A stretch of 64,000 bases of DNA from Candidatus Woesearchaeota archaeon (GCA_016187565.1 JACPJR010000035.1:1-64000), one strand, 5' to 3'; shown: positions 9,214 through 18,466, counted from the first letter of the stretch. The notes: a model not told the origin generated them from the letters alone. Numbers and translations are program-made.

Positions 9214-9404
9214 AGTTTACCTCGCTTTACCGTAAGAGTATTAGGATACTCTTTAGGTCATCTTAGTCATAACTGTGCTATCAACGTAAGGCTAGTTTAT
9301 AAATAAGAGTGAGGAAGAAACACTAAAAGTGCGACAAAAAAGTCATAGTCCCCCATTTATAAGTATTCATAGAATTCACGATGAATTCTAGGACAAATCA
9401 GGAA

Positions 9405-9956
9405 TTACTTAGCAACTTGCTTTGCATACAAGGGTGCTTCCACAGGCTGTGGATCTTTGTGCATATGTTGAACCCAGACAACATCGTCAACAATCCGAGA
9501 AACTGATACACGATTAGAATTCTCTGGAACGACTCTATCGAACATCCCTTCGAGTCCATTTTTATGCCCATGTTTATCTAAAAGGGATTGAAAGATACGA
9601 TATTCGTTACATGCAACATTAAGTTTTCCGATGAGTTCTACTGTGTCTCCCTCTGCAATCTCACTCCATCTTGTTTCGTCTCCTGTTCCTACATGATAAT
9701 ATCTCTCCGGGGAGAAGGCGTATGTTCTACCCTCAAACTCGTATTCACCAGGAAGAGGACGAATGAGAAAATCCCGCATATCACGAGGAGAACCATTGGG
9801 ATAAGCACCTCGTGGGGCTTCTACTTTTTCGACAACCGTACCTTTGACACGAAACTCATCACTGTAGTGAGGATGATCAGGAGCACTCGATAAAGAATAA
9901 ACAAGTCCTGTCAAAGCTCCTACGAGGGCCGCACCCATCAGTTTAGGGTTGTTCAT
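9405..9956 (-). CDS. Putative secreted or membrane-anchored beta-rich protein, unknown
   Basis: A 183-aa protein with a short hydrophobic N-terminus (MGAALVGALTGLVYSL, about residues 7-22) that may be a signal or anchor. Next comes a beta-rich domain with FRVKGTVVEKVEAP, YEFEGRTYAFSPERYYHV and DTVELIGKLNV, the last OB-fold-like. No family is named with confidence. A TATA box (TTTAAATA, about 9985-9992) lies upstream. It ends the run of unknown genes. Confidence 0.6.
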   Translation of the reverse strand: MNNPKLMGAALVGALTGLVYSLSSAPDHPHYSDEFRVKGTVVEKVEAPRGAYPNGSPRDMRDFLIRPLPGEYEFEGRTYAFSPERYYHVGTGDETRWSEIAEGDTVELIGKLNVACNEYRIFQSLLDKHGHKNGLEGMFDRVVPENSNRVSVSRIVDDVVWVQHMHKDPQPVEAPLYAKQVAK

Positions 9957-10009
9957 GGTAATCTTACCGAGTAAACAGGAACTACTATTTAAATCTTTTG
10001 CTTTTGGTA

Positions 10010-10663
10010 CTACTTATTAGTGACCAAAAAATGTTTGAGCTTTCGATGGAGAGTTTCAAAACGTACTCCAATTGCTCGTGCTGTTTGGGCAGTATTTCCG
10101 CTATGCTCCTGCAAAGCCCGTGAAAGGAATCTTCGTTCAAACTCTGCTTCAGCTTGAGCAAAGGACAAAAACGGTTCGGGAAGTTCTTTGACAAGGTTCT
10201 TGGTAACATCAGGAACATGGTGGTACATCCTGTCAAAGCGCTGGGGATGAATGACTCCTTCAAAATCACGAAGACTATCCTGAATGATGCGGGTAACGGT
10301 TTCCTGCTTGATATAATCTGGCTTAATCATCTCATGCCGGATCTTCTGAATATCAATGCCAAGACCATTTATTGCCCGATGAATGGTTCTGCGTTCAAGG
10401 CCTGTTTGCTGTGCAGTACGCTGAACATTACCATAATTAAGTAAAAGTATTTTACGGAGATATTCACGTTTAAACTGTTGTTTAGCTTTTTTGAAGGGAA
10501 GACTTGTATCAATGGTATAAGGAAAAGGCCGCTCTAATTTATCAGCAATACTTTTATTGAGCTCAGCAATAGTAACACCTAAGAATTTTAAAGTTGCCTC
10601 CTCCACTAATGGCTCGATCTTTTTTTTGATGAGTAATTCAAGATCATTCGGATCTGAGCTCAT
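10010..10663 (-). CDS. Tandem Fis/NtrC-type helix-turn-helix DNA-binding protein
   Basis: A 217-aa protein with two copies of the Fis-like HTH known from NtrC-type regulators. The first is near residues 65-95 (YLRKILLLNYGNVQRTAQQTG, then RRTIHRAINGLG). The second is at the C-terminus (RFLSRALQEHSGNTAQTARAI, then ETLHRKLKHFL). There is no AAA+ or receiver domain, so this is not a sigma54 activator. The TATA box (TTTAAATA, about 10683-10690) is about 25 nt from the ATG, so the transcript is probably leaderless. The Fis-type HTH is mostly bacterial, which suggests an old transfer or a lineage-specific archaeal regulator. Confidence 0.75.
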   Translation of the reverse strand: MSSDPNDLELLIKKKIEPLVEEATLKFLGVTIAELNKSIADKLERPFPYTIDTSLPFKKAKQQFKREYLRKILLLNYGNVQRTAQQTGLERRTIHRAINGLGIDIQKIRHEMIKPDYIKQETVTRIIQDSLRDFEGVIHPQRFDRMYHHVPDVTKNLVKELPEPFLSFAQAEAEFERRFLSRALQEHSGNTAQTARAIGVRFETLHRKLKHFLVTNK

Positions 10664-10821
10664 GCCGGTCTTAACTTCTCTATTATTTAAATATCTTTGT
10701 TAATCTGGAGAGATCGACGTAACATTTTTATAACAGAACAGAAGCAACGCTGCATCAGTGATATGATTGTGGCAATAGTGCACAAAAAAGGTAAAAAAAG
10801 AATGCAAATAAGGTGAGTGCT

Positions 10822-11937
10822 ATGAACATTGGCGTGGTAAAAGAGATTAAGGATAAAGAAAACAGAGTTTCTGTTACCCCTGATGGGGTCAAGATATTAA
10901 CCAAAGCTGGTCATATGGTTTTTGTTGAGGAAAACGCAGGTGCAAATTCTGGTTTCAGTAATGAAGAATACCACGTTGCGGGAGCAAAGATAGTAGACAC
11001 GGCAACAGTGTGGAGCGCAGCACTTGTCGTCAAAGTAAAAGAACCTATGGAAAGAGAATATCAGTATTTCAAACCAGGCAAACTGGTCTTCACGTATTTT
11101 CATCTTGCCGGTGTGACCAAGAGCTTAACTGATGCATTACTCAAGAACAAGGTAACGGCAATTGCCTATGAAACTGTTGAAGACAACGCTGGCAGATTAC
11201 CCTTATTAGCACCCATGTCAGCAGTTGCAGGGAATATGGCAGTGACCGTCGGCAGTTACTATCTCACCAAGTTTACCAATGGCAAGGGAATGCAGCTGGG
11301 AACCGTTATGGGAAAGCCCTATGGAAAGGTGATGGTTATCGGCGATGGTGTTGTCGGGAAACACGCTGCACGAACTGCACTTGGAATGGGAACCAATGTT
11401 TATCTCTTCACCAGACGCCAGGAACGGATTGCTCAGCTTAAACAAGAGCTTGGACAACAGCTCAATGTCGTGCTTTCAACACCAGAAAACATTGCCTCAC
11501 ACGTTACGGATACTGATCTTCTCATCGGTGGTGTCCTTCTGGAGGGAGCAAAAGCGCCATTCGTGGTAACAGAAAAAATGGTCATAACCATGCAGCCAGG
11601 AAGTGTCATTGTTGATGTCAGCATTGATCAGGGGGGTTGCATTGAGACATCAAAACCAACATCACATTCGAATCCAGTATATACCCTTCACGGAGTTACC
11701 CATTATTGTGTAACCAATATGCCCGGAGCATATCCACGTACCTCAACCTTTGCCTTGACAGATGCAACCTTTGCTTATCTTCTGAAACTCGCAAATCTAG
11801 AATTCATGAAAGCAATGAGCAGTGACAAAGGATTTGCAAAGGGAATCAACACACACGAAGGCAAGATCACCTACAAACCCGTAGCAGAAGCATTAGGTAT
11901 GCTGGATCACTACAATAAGCTAGAAAATAGGGTGTAA
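10822..11937 (+). CDS. ald: Alanine dehydrogenase
   Basis: A 371-aa enzyme that reversibly deaminates L-alanine to pyruvate with NAD. The N-terminal AlaDH/PNT domain begins with IGVVKEIKDKENRVSVTPDGV and contains KVKEP near residue 72. The Rossmann motif VMVIGDGVVGKHAARTALGMG lies near residues 170-190. The C-terminal part has the family TNMPGAYPRTST motif. An in-frame GTG lies at 10813, but the AGGTGA there is better read as the ribosome-binding site for the ATG at 10822. It is a single gene on the plus strand, not in an obvious operon. Confidence 0.93.
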   Translation: MNIGVVKEIKDKENRVSVTPDGVKILTKAGHMVFVEENAGANSGFSNEEYHVAGAKIVDTATVWSAALVVKVKEPMEREYQYFKPGKLVFTYFHLAGVTKSLTDALLKNKVTAIAYETVEDNAGRLPLLAPMSAVAGNMAVTVGSYYLTKFTNGKGMQLGTVMGKPYGKVMVIGDGVVGKHAARTALGMGTNVYLFTRRQERIAQLKQELGQQLNVVLSTPENIASHVTDTDLLIGGVLLEGAKAPFVVTEKMVITMQPGSVIVDVSIDQGGCIETSKPTSHSNPVYTLHGVTHYCVTNMPGAYPRTSTFALTDATFAYLLKLANLEFMKAMSSDKGFAKGINTHEGKITYKPVAEALGMLDHYNKLENRV

Positions 11938-12006
11938 AATAACGAAAAGAATAAGTCCCACATTTTTCGTAGATAATATCTAAAGAACAGCATAAAACAT
12001 CTGTCC

Positions 12007-12581
12007 ATGGATAACTCATTATATCAAGGATTTTTACAAGTGAAATTCAAGAAAGTCTCGAGGTTCTTGCTAATTCAGAACCAAATACTGAGATTGATAT
12101 CCCATCTCCTATAGTTGGAGAGGTCGTATGGGGTTTAGGTTATGGTAATTGTAGAATTGATTTTGATGGAACAGTTAAAGCACAAAGACACCCTAGTTTC
12201 AATGAAGCGTATGATCAATTAAAAGAAACTCAATTTTGGAGTGATATTTTGAGCAGAAGAGCTGAAGCTTCAGTCGGAATTGAAGAAGTAGTGGGTTCTG
12301 AATTATATGGTCGTTTTATTTCACGTTTTGCTAAATCAATATACAGAATAATAGAAACTTTGAATGAAGGTTTAAATGTTGTTGATGGTGATCCTGCTAT
12401 TGTTGATGTATTACAAAAGATGGGTTATGCAAGTATGCTCCCATATTCTGTTAAAGGAGAAATAGGTTTTGTGAAAACAGAATCTTTTGATGAATTCTAT
12501 CAACGGTTTAAGCAAACTACATTCTTTAAGGATGTTGAGAAAAAGGTGGGACGAAAAGAGGATACGGTTCCACCGTCATAA
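12007..12581 (+). pseudogene. Frameshifted unknown gene (about 191 codons)
   Basis: An ATG at 12007, with a TATA-like GATAATATC about 29 nt upstream, opens a frame that stops early. A second frame is open from about 12015 to 12581 without a good start. Adding one T to the T5 run at 12031-12035 joins them into one protein beginning MDNSLYQGFFTSEIQESLEV and ending KVGRKEDTVPPS. The joined protein is helical, acidic and has no recognised family. Either the gene is truly frameshifted or a base was lost in the assembly. A TTG start at 12249 would give only the C-terminal 110 residues. Confidence 0.65.
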
Positions 12582-12668
12582 AAACACGAGAAAAATTGCA
12601 CATAACTAAGGTTATATGTACTGATGAACTCATATTGTAATTACCTTATCCCCCCTAACTCGTCTTCC

Positions 12669-14486
12669 TCAAACACCCCAAACAGGATTTTGCTTTCGCA
12701 TCATTTCAGCGACTTCCTTCATTATTTCGATTTCAGCTGCTGAAAGATATTGCCGCAGCCGTTTCAGTTGCCTGAAGTCATTTTCTGGAATGGCAGCGTA
12801 GAATACATCACCCTCAAAAATCTGTCTCCCGATCGTAACATGGGGAAGGGATATGGCTACTTGCTTTCCCTTTTCCACAATCGTAAGACTTTCCTTTTCA
12901 GCCTGGATGCTCTTGATGACCGTTATTATTTTCCCGTCTTTCATAAGCGGAGTTCCTACCTTGATTTTACCTTCAAGAACTTCCACGCCAACAACAGCTG
13001 GATTATTCTGGCGAAAAACATAGCCACGTAAAAATTCAATCTTTGCAGGTCTAATCAGTGTTTCTAACTCCCTTGCTTCTACGGCCTTCTTCTGCTCAAT
13101 CTGCCACTGTTCAAACTGCTCAAGGAGTCTATAGATAACATCACTGGTAATAACTTTGACGTATTCATGACGCATACCAGCATTATCAGGAACATTAAAT
13201 CCCATGACAACGGCAGTAAGGGGATCCTTTTCAAAATTACTCTCTGCATCAATGATATCTTTTTTAGTAATAGGACCAATCGATGCCTTCCGTACAGGAA
13301 TCTTTTTTTCTTGTAATAATTTTACTAATGCTTCGATACTTCCTAAGGTATCTGCCTTAATGACAATACCTTCTTGGTCAGTGGTAACCAGTGCTTCCTT
13401 TACTTCACGTTGGACATCACGCTTCACTTTTTCAAGATTTTCTTTGGAACACGCCCGTAAAGGCATACCTGCAATAGCTGCTTCAAGTTCTGGAGCTGCA
13501 ATCTTTACGCCTGTAGCAGCATTGACTTTCTTAACCGTTATAAACTTACTTTTTTTATCCCGCATCTCAGCGAGAGGAGCTGGCTCAAATAAGGCTCTTA
13601 CTTTAGTAACTAGTGGTTCGTCTAAGGTTCCAATAACAATCACATCGTTTACCTTCAAAGAACCATCATAAATGATTACATCAAGCGTTGTTCCTAAACC
13701 CGTCTCTTCCTTAACTTCCAAAAGAGTTCCTTTTGCATACCCCTTGACATCACATGCTAAGCAATTTTCCAAAAACTTCTGGGTTAATCCAGTGAGAACC
13801 ATTAATACTTCTGGTAATCCTTCGGTGGTCTTTGCACTACAAGGGACAATAGCAATCTGTTTGGTATAATCAACAACTCGATCAAAGCGTTCTGCCTGAA
13901 ATCCTAATTCATAGAGTTTTCCCACCAGTTCATAGAGCTTCTCATCAAATTTTCTTTGTACTTCTTTTGGCTGTGCTTGCATTCTTTGTAATAAAAATCC
14001 TTCTCCCTGTTTCCATCCGGGGATGAGATCTATTTTATTCGCTGCAATAATAAAAGGAGTTTTATATGCCTTAAGAATATCTAAAGCTTCAAGTGTTTGT
14101 GGCATAAATCCTTCATTGATGTCAACAACCAAGATAGCGATGTCTGCTAAATTCCCCCCTCGTTTTCGTAAGGTTGTAAACGCAGCATGACCTGGCGTGT
14201 CAATAAACAATAATCCAGGAATACTGAAGGTAAATTTCATTACGGTAACAAGGTTGCCGCATTTCTGCTTAATGGTTTCCAAAGGGATAAGCGAAGCGCC
14301 TATGGCTTGGGTAATTGCACCTGCTTCGCTGGCAACAATATTTGTCCCGCGAATAGCATCTAGAATACTTGATTTTCCATGGTCAACATGACCTAAGACA
14401 CAAATGATCGGGCTCCGTAAGACAGATGCATTTTCCATACGGCTCAAGAATGAGGCGTCCTTTTTAAGCTTTGCTTTGAGCAACAT
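12669..14486 (-). CDS. infB: Translation initiation factor aIF5B
   Basis: A 605-aa GTPase that promotes subunit joining. The G-domain motifs are GHVDHGKSS (residues 32-40), DTPGH (96-100) and NKID (150-153), followed by SAK. Domain II has the archaeal/eukaryotic insert, then come domain III and domain IV, which ends near EAEIEIMKEVAEMMRKQNP. There is no long eukaryotic N-terminal extension. The start is uncertain: the ATG at 14486 lies in or beside a possible TATA element, and an in-frame ATG at 14438 (MENASVLRSP) would still retain the whole domain. It is divergent from the hydrolase gene at 14534. Confidence 0.95.
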   Translation of the reverse strand: MLLKAKLKKDASFLSRMENASVLRSPIICVLGHVDHGKSSILDAIRGTNIVASEAGAITQAIGASLIPLETIKQKCGNLVTVMKFTFSIPGLLFIDTPGHAAFTTLRKRGGNLADIAILVVDINEGFMPQTLEALDILKAYKTPFIIAANKIDLIPGWKQGEGFLLQRMQAQPKEVQRKFDEKLYELVGKLYELGFQAERFDRVVDYTKQIAIVPCSAKTTEGLPEVLMVLTGLTQKFLENCLACDVKGYAKGTLLEVKEETGLGTTLDVIIYDGSLKVNDVIVIGTLDEPLVTKVRALFEPAPLAEMRDKKSKFITVKKVNAATGVKIAAPELEAAIAGMPLRACSKENLEKVKRDVQREVKEALVTTDQEGIVIKADTLGSIEALVKLLQEKKIPVRKASIGPITKKDIIDAESNFEKDPLTAVVMGFNVPDNAGMRHEYVKVITSDVIYRLLEQFEQWQIEQKKAVEARELETLIRPAKIEFLRGYVFRQNNPAVVGVEVLEGKIKVGTPLMKDGKIITVIKSIQAEKESLTIVEKGKQVAISLPHVTIGRQIFEGDVFYAAIPENDFRQLKRLRQYLSAAEIEIMKEVAEMMRKQNPVWGV

Positions 14487-14533
14487 TTATATCATAAATA
14501 GAAATTTTAAATGCACAAAGACAGGTAAAGAGC

Positions 14534-15079
14534 ATGAGAACCGTTTTTATTTTCCATGGAGTCTACGGACATCCAAAAGAAAATTGGTTTGATTGGCTGA
14601 AGCTGCAATTAGAACGTGAAGGATGGAACGTCATTGTTCCGCAATTTCCGACGCCAAAGGATCAAACACTAGAAAACTGGCTCAGGGTTTTTGAAGATTA
14701 CCGTAATCTACTGACGCAAGAAAGTATCATCATTGCTCATAGTTTAGGAGTTGCCTTCGCACTACAGATTATTGAACAATATCCGGTGAAGGCTGCTTTC
14801 TTTGTCGCCGGGTTTACTAGTAGCACAGGAAACAAATTCGATGAAAGTATGAAGAGCTTTACTCAAAGAACTTTCGCTTGGGAGGCCATACAGCGTCACT
14901 GTCCAAGGTTTTATGTTTTTCACGCAGATAACGATCCCTATGTGCCGCTCAAGAAAGCAACGGAATTAGCAAACCATCTCAATGTCCAGGTTACGCTGGT
15001 CAACAATGCAGGTCACTTTAATGAAGCCTCTGGCTACACAACATTTCCACTTTTGCTTGAAAGCATATTGAAAGCATAG
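14534..15079 (+). CDS. RBBP9/YdeN-like serine hydrolase
   Basis: A 181-aa alpha/beta hydrolase. The family start FIFHGVYGHPKENWFDWLK is followed by the nucleophile elbow IIAHSLGVAFAL near residue 75, an Asp in HADNDPYVP near residue 138 and the catalytic His in NAGHFNEASG near residue 156. These complete the Ser-Asp-His triad. The length fits the small RBBP9/YdeN group of esterase-like proteins of unknown substrate. A TATA-like TTTTAAAT lies about 26 nt upstream, so the transcript is likely leaderless. Confidence 0.85.
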   Translation: MRTVFIFHGVYGHPKENWFDWLKLQLEREGWNVIVPQFPTPKDQTLENWLRVFEDYRNLLTQESIIIAHSLGVAFALQIIEQYPVKAAFFVAGFTSSTGNKFDESMKSFTQRTFAWEAIQRHCPRFYVFHADNDPYVPLKKATELANHLNVQVTLVNNAGHFNEASGYTTFPLLLESILKA

Positions 15080-15127
15080 TCAGTGTAAAGTAAGTAGGTG
15101 AACCTTTACCATTACAGCGCCACTGAA

Positions 15128-15203
15128 GGCGGTGCTACGGTCATTTTGCTCTGCAAAATGCCCTACTCGCCACCCCGAAGGGGTCCTGGCTCGCCGCACG
15201 CCA
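15128..15203 (-). repeat. GC-rich double-hairpin repeat, copy 2
   Basis: Read on the minus strand it shows TGGCG, the CCCCTTCGGGG hairpin core, the GTAGG linker, the hairpin GCATTTTGC/GCAAAATG and the closing CACCGCC, matching copy 1. It lies back to back with copy 3, which is inverted, and together they fill the gap between the hydrolase and trm1 genes. No gene is seen from 15080 to 15375. Confidence 0.75.
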
Positions 15204-15206
15204 TGG

Positions 15207-15284
15207 TGGCGCTGATGGCTAGGGGGTAGGCCCCTCCGGGGTGAGCCATAGGGCAGCTGTTTTGCAGCTGCCCGTCAGCCGCCA
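15207..15284 (+). repeat. GC-rich double-hairpin repeat, copy 3
   Basis: Starts TGGCGCTGA and ends TCAGCCGCCA, so the ends themselves pair. Inside are hairpin 1 (ATGGCT..AGCCAT, with a GGCCCCTCCGGGGT core) and hairpin 2 (GGGCAGCTG..CAGCTGCCC). The arms differ in sequence from the other copies but still pair, as expected if structure is selected. It is inverted relative to copy 2, with 3 bp between them. Confidence 0.75.
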
Positions 15285-15375
15285 CTAACGTAGCGTGCGT
15301 AGTCTTTTTTGTCCAGTTAAACACTTGACGTCATACTAAAGGAGCTTTTTTAAATGCTGCTTATTTTCTTTAATT

Positions 15376-16440
15376 ATGCCTCTGATACATGAAGGAAAAG
15401 CAACCATAACATACTATGAAGGAAAGATCTCTAAAAAACTTCCTGTGTTTTATAACCCGATCATGAAGCTCAATAGGGATATTTCTATACTTCTTCTGAA
15501 TACCATTGAAAAAACACAACTCCAGATAGGGTTACCATTAGCCGGTACGGGCATACGGGGAATACGATTTTTGCTTGAGCTTCAGCAGGGGAAGATCAAA
15601 TATATTCACTTTAATGACATTAACCCTCAAGCAGTGCAGGCAATTAAAGAAAATCTCGCACGCAATATCCCCCAAAATAGCGAGAACATTGAGAGAGAAG
15701 AACGTGAGAAGGGAAACAGAGAAATAAAAGTCACGCAAGAAGATGCCTCATTAGTGCTGTTACAGAGTAATGGTTTTGACTATATTGATATTGATCCATT
15801 CGGAGATCCCTGTCCCTTTCTCGATGCTGCCATGGTACGCATTGCACGAAAAGGCATTGTTGCGGTAACTGCAACAGATACTGGTGCACTTTGTGGAACC
15901 TTTCCTCTGGCATGCCAACGAAAGTATTGGTCCAAGCCATTGCATAATGAACAAATGCACGAGTTTGGGCTTCGCATTCTCATTCGCAGGGTTCAGCTGG
16001 TTGCTGCATCCTATGAGAAAGCACTCACCCCTATCTTTTCTTATGCAAAAGATCATTATATGCGAGTTTTTTTTTCTGTAGAAAAAGGACGGCAGAAAGT
16101 TGATGTAATACTTGCCCAGCACGGTCCTGTAGATGAGGGAGGCCCGTTTTGGCTCGGTCAATTATGGGATGATGCACTCCTTAAGAAAATGATTACCCTT
16201 CCCCTGGAAGAAAATATTCGCGATTGGCTTAGTATTCTCCAAAAGGAATCTGACGTCAAAACCGTTGGATTTTACGAGCTCCCTGTTCTTGCAAAGAAAT
16301 TCAAGAAACAGTTGATAAAAAAGAAAGAGCTCATCCAACGCATAGAGGCAAAAGGGTATAAAGCAGCACCAACCCACTTCTCTGGGCAAGGGATACGAAG
16401 TACGATTCCTCTCAAAGAATTGGTAGAACTTCTTCCTTAA
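15376..16440 (+). CDS. trm1: tRNA (guanine26-N2)-dimethyltransferase Trm1
   Basis: A 354-aa enzyme that dimethylates G26 of tRNA. Motifs include FYNPIMKLNRDISILLL near the N-terminus, LPLAGTGIRGIRFLLE for SAM binding (about residues 54-69), FNDINPQAV, and the catalytic IDIDPFGDPCPFLDAA near 137-152. TATDTGALCGT follows. The length and C-terminal region fit archaeal Trm1. A TATA element (TTTTTAAAT) lies about 26 nt upstream of the ATG, so the transcript is likely leaderless. Confidence 0.94.
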   Translation: MPLIHEGKATITYYEGKISKKLPVFYNPIMKLNRDISILLLNTIEKTQLQIGLPLAGTGIRGIRFLLELQQGKIKYIHFNDINPQAVQAIKENLARNIPQNSENIEREEREKGNREIKVTQEDASLVLLQSNGFDYIDIDPFGDPCPFLDAAMVRIARKGIVAVTATDTGALCGTFPLACQRKYWSKPLHNEQMHEFGLRILIRRVQLVAASYEKALTPIFSYAKDHYMRVFFSVEKGRQKVDVILAQHGPVDEGGPFWLGQLWDDALLKKMITLPLEENIRDWLSILQKESDVKTVGFYELPVLAKKFKKQLIKKKELIQRIEAKGYKAAPTHFSGQGIRSTIPLKELVELLP

Positions 16441-16452
16441 ATTATACGAGAG

Positions 16453-16731
16453 CTAACCAACTGCTCTTCGCACATCAACAACAGAAACTGATTGGACCTC
16501 GTCAAGCTGTTCAATAGTATGCTCGAGATCTTCAGTATCTCCGAGGGATTCATCAATCACAAAAATTAATTTTATGGCCTTTAAGCCAAAAGCAATAGGC
16601 TCAAGCTCTGTTTGGAGATCAGTTTTTCCAGCAAAGTCATAAATCATGACTTTGATCTGTTCAGTAAGCGCAAGAAGGTCAACATCAACAGACTCAGGCA
16701 TGACTTTTAAGGTAACAACAACCCGTGCCAT
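16453..16731 (-). CDS. Translation elongation factor 1-beta (aEF1B)
   Basis: A 92-aa ferredoxin-like protein, the archaeal nucleotide-exchange factor for aEF1A. It starts ARVVVTLKVMPESVDVDL and has the family GLKAIKLIFVIDESLG, ending EVQSVSVVDVRRAVG. The length (about 90 residues) matches archaeal aEF1B. It lies immediately downstream of a zinc-ribbon gene, an arrangement often seen in archaea, and converges with trm1. Confidence 0.92.
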   Translation of the reverse strand: MARVVVTLKVMPESVDVDLLALTEQIKVMIYDFAGKTDLQTELEPIAFGLKAIKLIFVIDESLGDTEDLEHTIEQLDEVQSVSVVDVRRAVG

Positions 16732-16752
16732 GGTATTTTTCCTCTTAACCTA

Positions 16753-16926
16753 TTAATTTGGCCCTACAAAACCACAGGATGGACACTGGTACTTCGCAAC
16801 AATCTCTCGACAGTGTTTACATCTCACCATGGTTGATTTGGCACACTTAGGACAGGGAAAAGCAGTAGTCCCTTGAACATTGGTTATTCTTCGATTACAG
16901 GATGTACAAAACTCTTTCTCAGTCAT
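16753..16926 (-). CDS. Small zinc-ribbon protein, aEF1B-linked
   Basis: A 57-aa protein with four CxxC knuckles (CTSCNRRI, CPKCAKS, CKHCREI, CPSCGFVG), enough for two zinc sites. This family of small archaeal zinc fingers is usually encoded just upstream of aEF1B and is thought to bind RNA. The start at 16926 is chosen because the longer open frame upstream (to 17115) runs into the promoter of the divergent gene and has no homologous character. Confidence 0.88.
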   Translation of the reverse strand: MTEKEFCTSCNRRITNVQGTTAFPCPKCAKSTMVRCKHCREIVAKYQCPSCGFVGPN

Positions 16927-17080
16927 GGTAATTTCCTCCGTAAGTAGGGAATTGTGACGGTACTTAAAAAGATTTTGTTTTCTCATTTCAAGAGATGTTT
17001 TATTTGCCATTTTGAAGATACGACAAAAGTATATAAAGGAGAAAACCTCCCAAAACGAGGTAAAAGCGCGGGGAAGAGGT

Positions 17081-18235
17081 ATGAAAAAAGATGAATTGAA
17101 GGATGCACTGCTCAAAGCTCCACCAAAGCCTCCCGAAGAGTTGTTAGTACCACAGAAAAAAGGTATCTTTGGCGGTTTTTTTATCCAAGATAAGGGTTAC
17201 GCATCCTCACTTGAGGAAATAAAGGAATATAAAGAACGGCTCAAGAACAGTCAGCTACGTGAAACGGCGCTACAAAAGAGAATAGATGAGCTTGAGAGTA
17301 CCATTACAGCGAATTCTACAAAGTCCACGCAGACCTCACTGTCAACGCAACAAACCTTACAGCAAAATGAGCAAAATATGAGGCAAAAAGGACTCGATCT
17401 TGAAAAAAGATTTCGTGAGCTGTATGAAGAGAAAAAACTGCTCCAGACAAAAGAGGAGGAACTAGAAAAGCTCAGACAAAGTCTGGATAACAGAACAAAA
17501 GAACTGCAGCAAAAACAAGAAACTGTCGAGCGAGAAGAACAGGAATGGGAAGTAAAAGCAAAGACAATTGCACAAAAACAGCAACAGTTGATAGAAACCA
17601 TGGGTCAGCTTCACCGTGAAGAAGATGCCATTATTGCAAAGATCAATGTGCTTGAACAAAAGCAAGAAGAAAACCAAAAGAGTAGACAATTAGAAGGAAC
17701 CATAGAGGAAAGACAAAGCCAATTAACAAAACTAGAGCAACAGATTCATGATCTTACACCGTTGAAAGAAAAGCTTGAAACAAGCATTAGTGAGGATCAT
17801 CGTAAGTTTAAAGAAGAAACAAAATCAGTTCTTGCACGATTAAATCAGCTCCACATCCTCGAGCAAAAACTTACTGAAAAAGAAGCGTTCCTTGCCAAGA
17901 AGGAACAAGCAGCAAAAGCATTGCTTGCTGAGGTTGAACATAAGGGGATACAGCAGCCAGTTTATGGTCAGCCGTTGCGTGAGGAGTCCGTGAAGCCAGC
18001 TATAGATCTCCAACAGAGGATGGTTCAAGCAAAAAATCCTCAGGTATTTGATACCTATGCTGCAGTTGCCGCTATTAAAAAGAAACTGCAAGAACGAAAT
18101 ATTGATACAGCATCAGCGATGATGAACGAACTACGCCAAAAGATTGCTTTGACCAAGGATAAAAAAATAAAAGAAGAGATGGATCCTTTATTACTTGAAC
18201 TAAACACTGATCTTGAATTAGCTAAACTCTCATAA
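17081..18235 (+). CDS. Long coiled-coil protein, unknown
   Basis: A 384-aa protein, mostly coiled coil from about residue 45 to 290 and rich in Glu, Gln and Lys heptads. A short proline-rich head (LLKAPPKPPEELLVPQKKG) precedes it and a helical tail domain (FDTYAAVAAIKKKLQERNID) closes it. The ATG at 17081 is preferred over one at 17012 because a TATA box (TATATAAA, about 17030-17037) lies between them. It has no membrane segment. It may be a structural or scaffold protein; no function can be named. Confidence 0.7.
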   Translation: MKKDELKDALLKAPPKPPEELLVPQKKGIFGGFFIQDKGYASSLEEIKEYKERLKNSQLRETALQKRIDELESTITANSTKSTQTSLSTQQTLQQNEQNMRQKGLDLEKRFRELYEEKKLLQTKEEELEKLRQSLDNRTKELQQKQETVEREEQEWEVKAKTIAQKQQQLIETMGQLHREEDAIIAKINVLEQKQEENQKSRQLEGTIEERQSQLTKLEQQIHDLTPLKEKLETSISEDHRKFKEETKSVLARLNQLHILEQKLTEKEAFLAKKEQAAKALLAEVEHKGIQQPVYGQPLREESVKPAIDLQQRMVQAKNPQVFDTYAAVAAIKKKLQERNIDTASAMMNELRQKIALTKDKKIKEEMDPLLLELNTDLELAKLS

Positions 18236-18274
18236 GACAATAACCAATACAATATAATCTCGAAGGCTAACGAT

Positions 18275-18466
18275 ATGTCTCCGCTTCACCAACAAAAAAA
18301 CAGGGAATACTTGCAACTCTATATCCCTCACGCATTAGCAAAAGGGATAAAATCAGAAATCGTGAAAGAATTACTATTACGAATGGGCTATCAGGAAGAC
18401 CTTGTGCAAGAAGTAATGGTTGAGAGTTTAACAAATCAACAAAAACATCTGAACAGTTTACCTTAA
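18275..18466 (+). CDS. Small helical protein, unknown
   Basis: A 63-aa protein, all helical by composition, with LPHAL-like and EIVKELLLRMGYQEDLVQEV segments that resemble a small UBA- or HTH-like bundle. It begins 40 nt after the coiled-coil gene on the same strand and its end overlaps the convergent rtcA gene by 9 nt. No family is recognised. The codon use and position support a real gene. Confidence 0.55.
   Translation: MSPLHQQKNREYLQLYIPHALAKGIKSEIVKELLLRMGYQEDLVQEVMVESLTNQQKHLNSLP

Noticed and set aside
9360-9395. TAGAATTCAT/GAATTCTA hairpin as a third copy of the AT-rich element
   Set aside because: Only one hairpin is present and the TCCCAGAAAT linker is missing, so the similarity is too weak to count.
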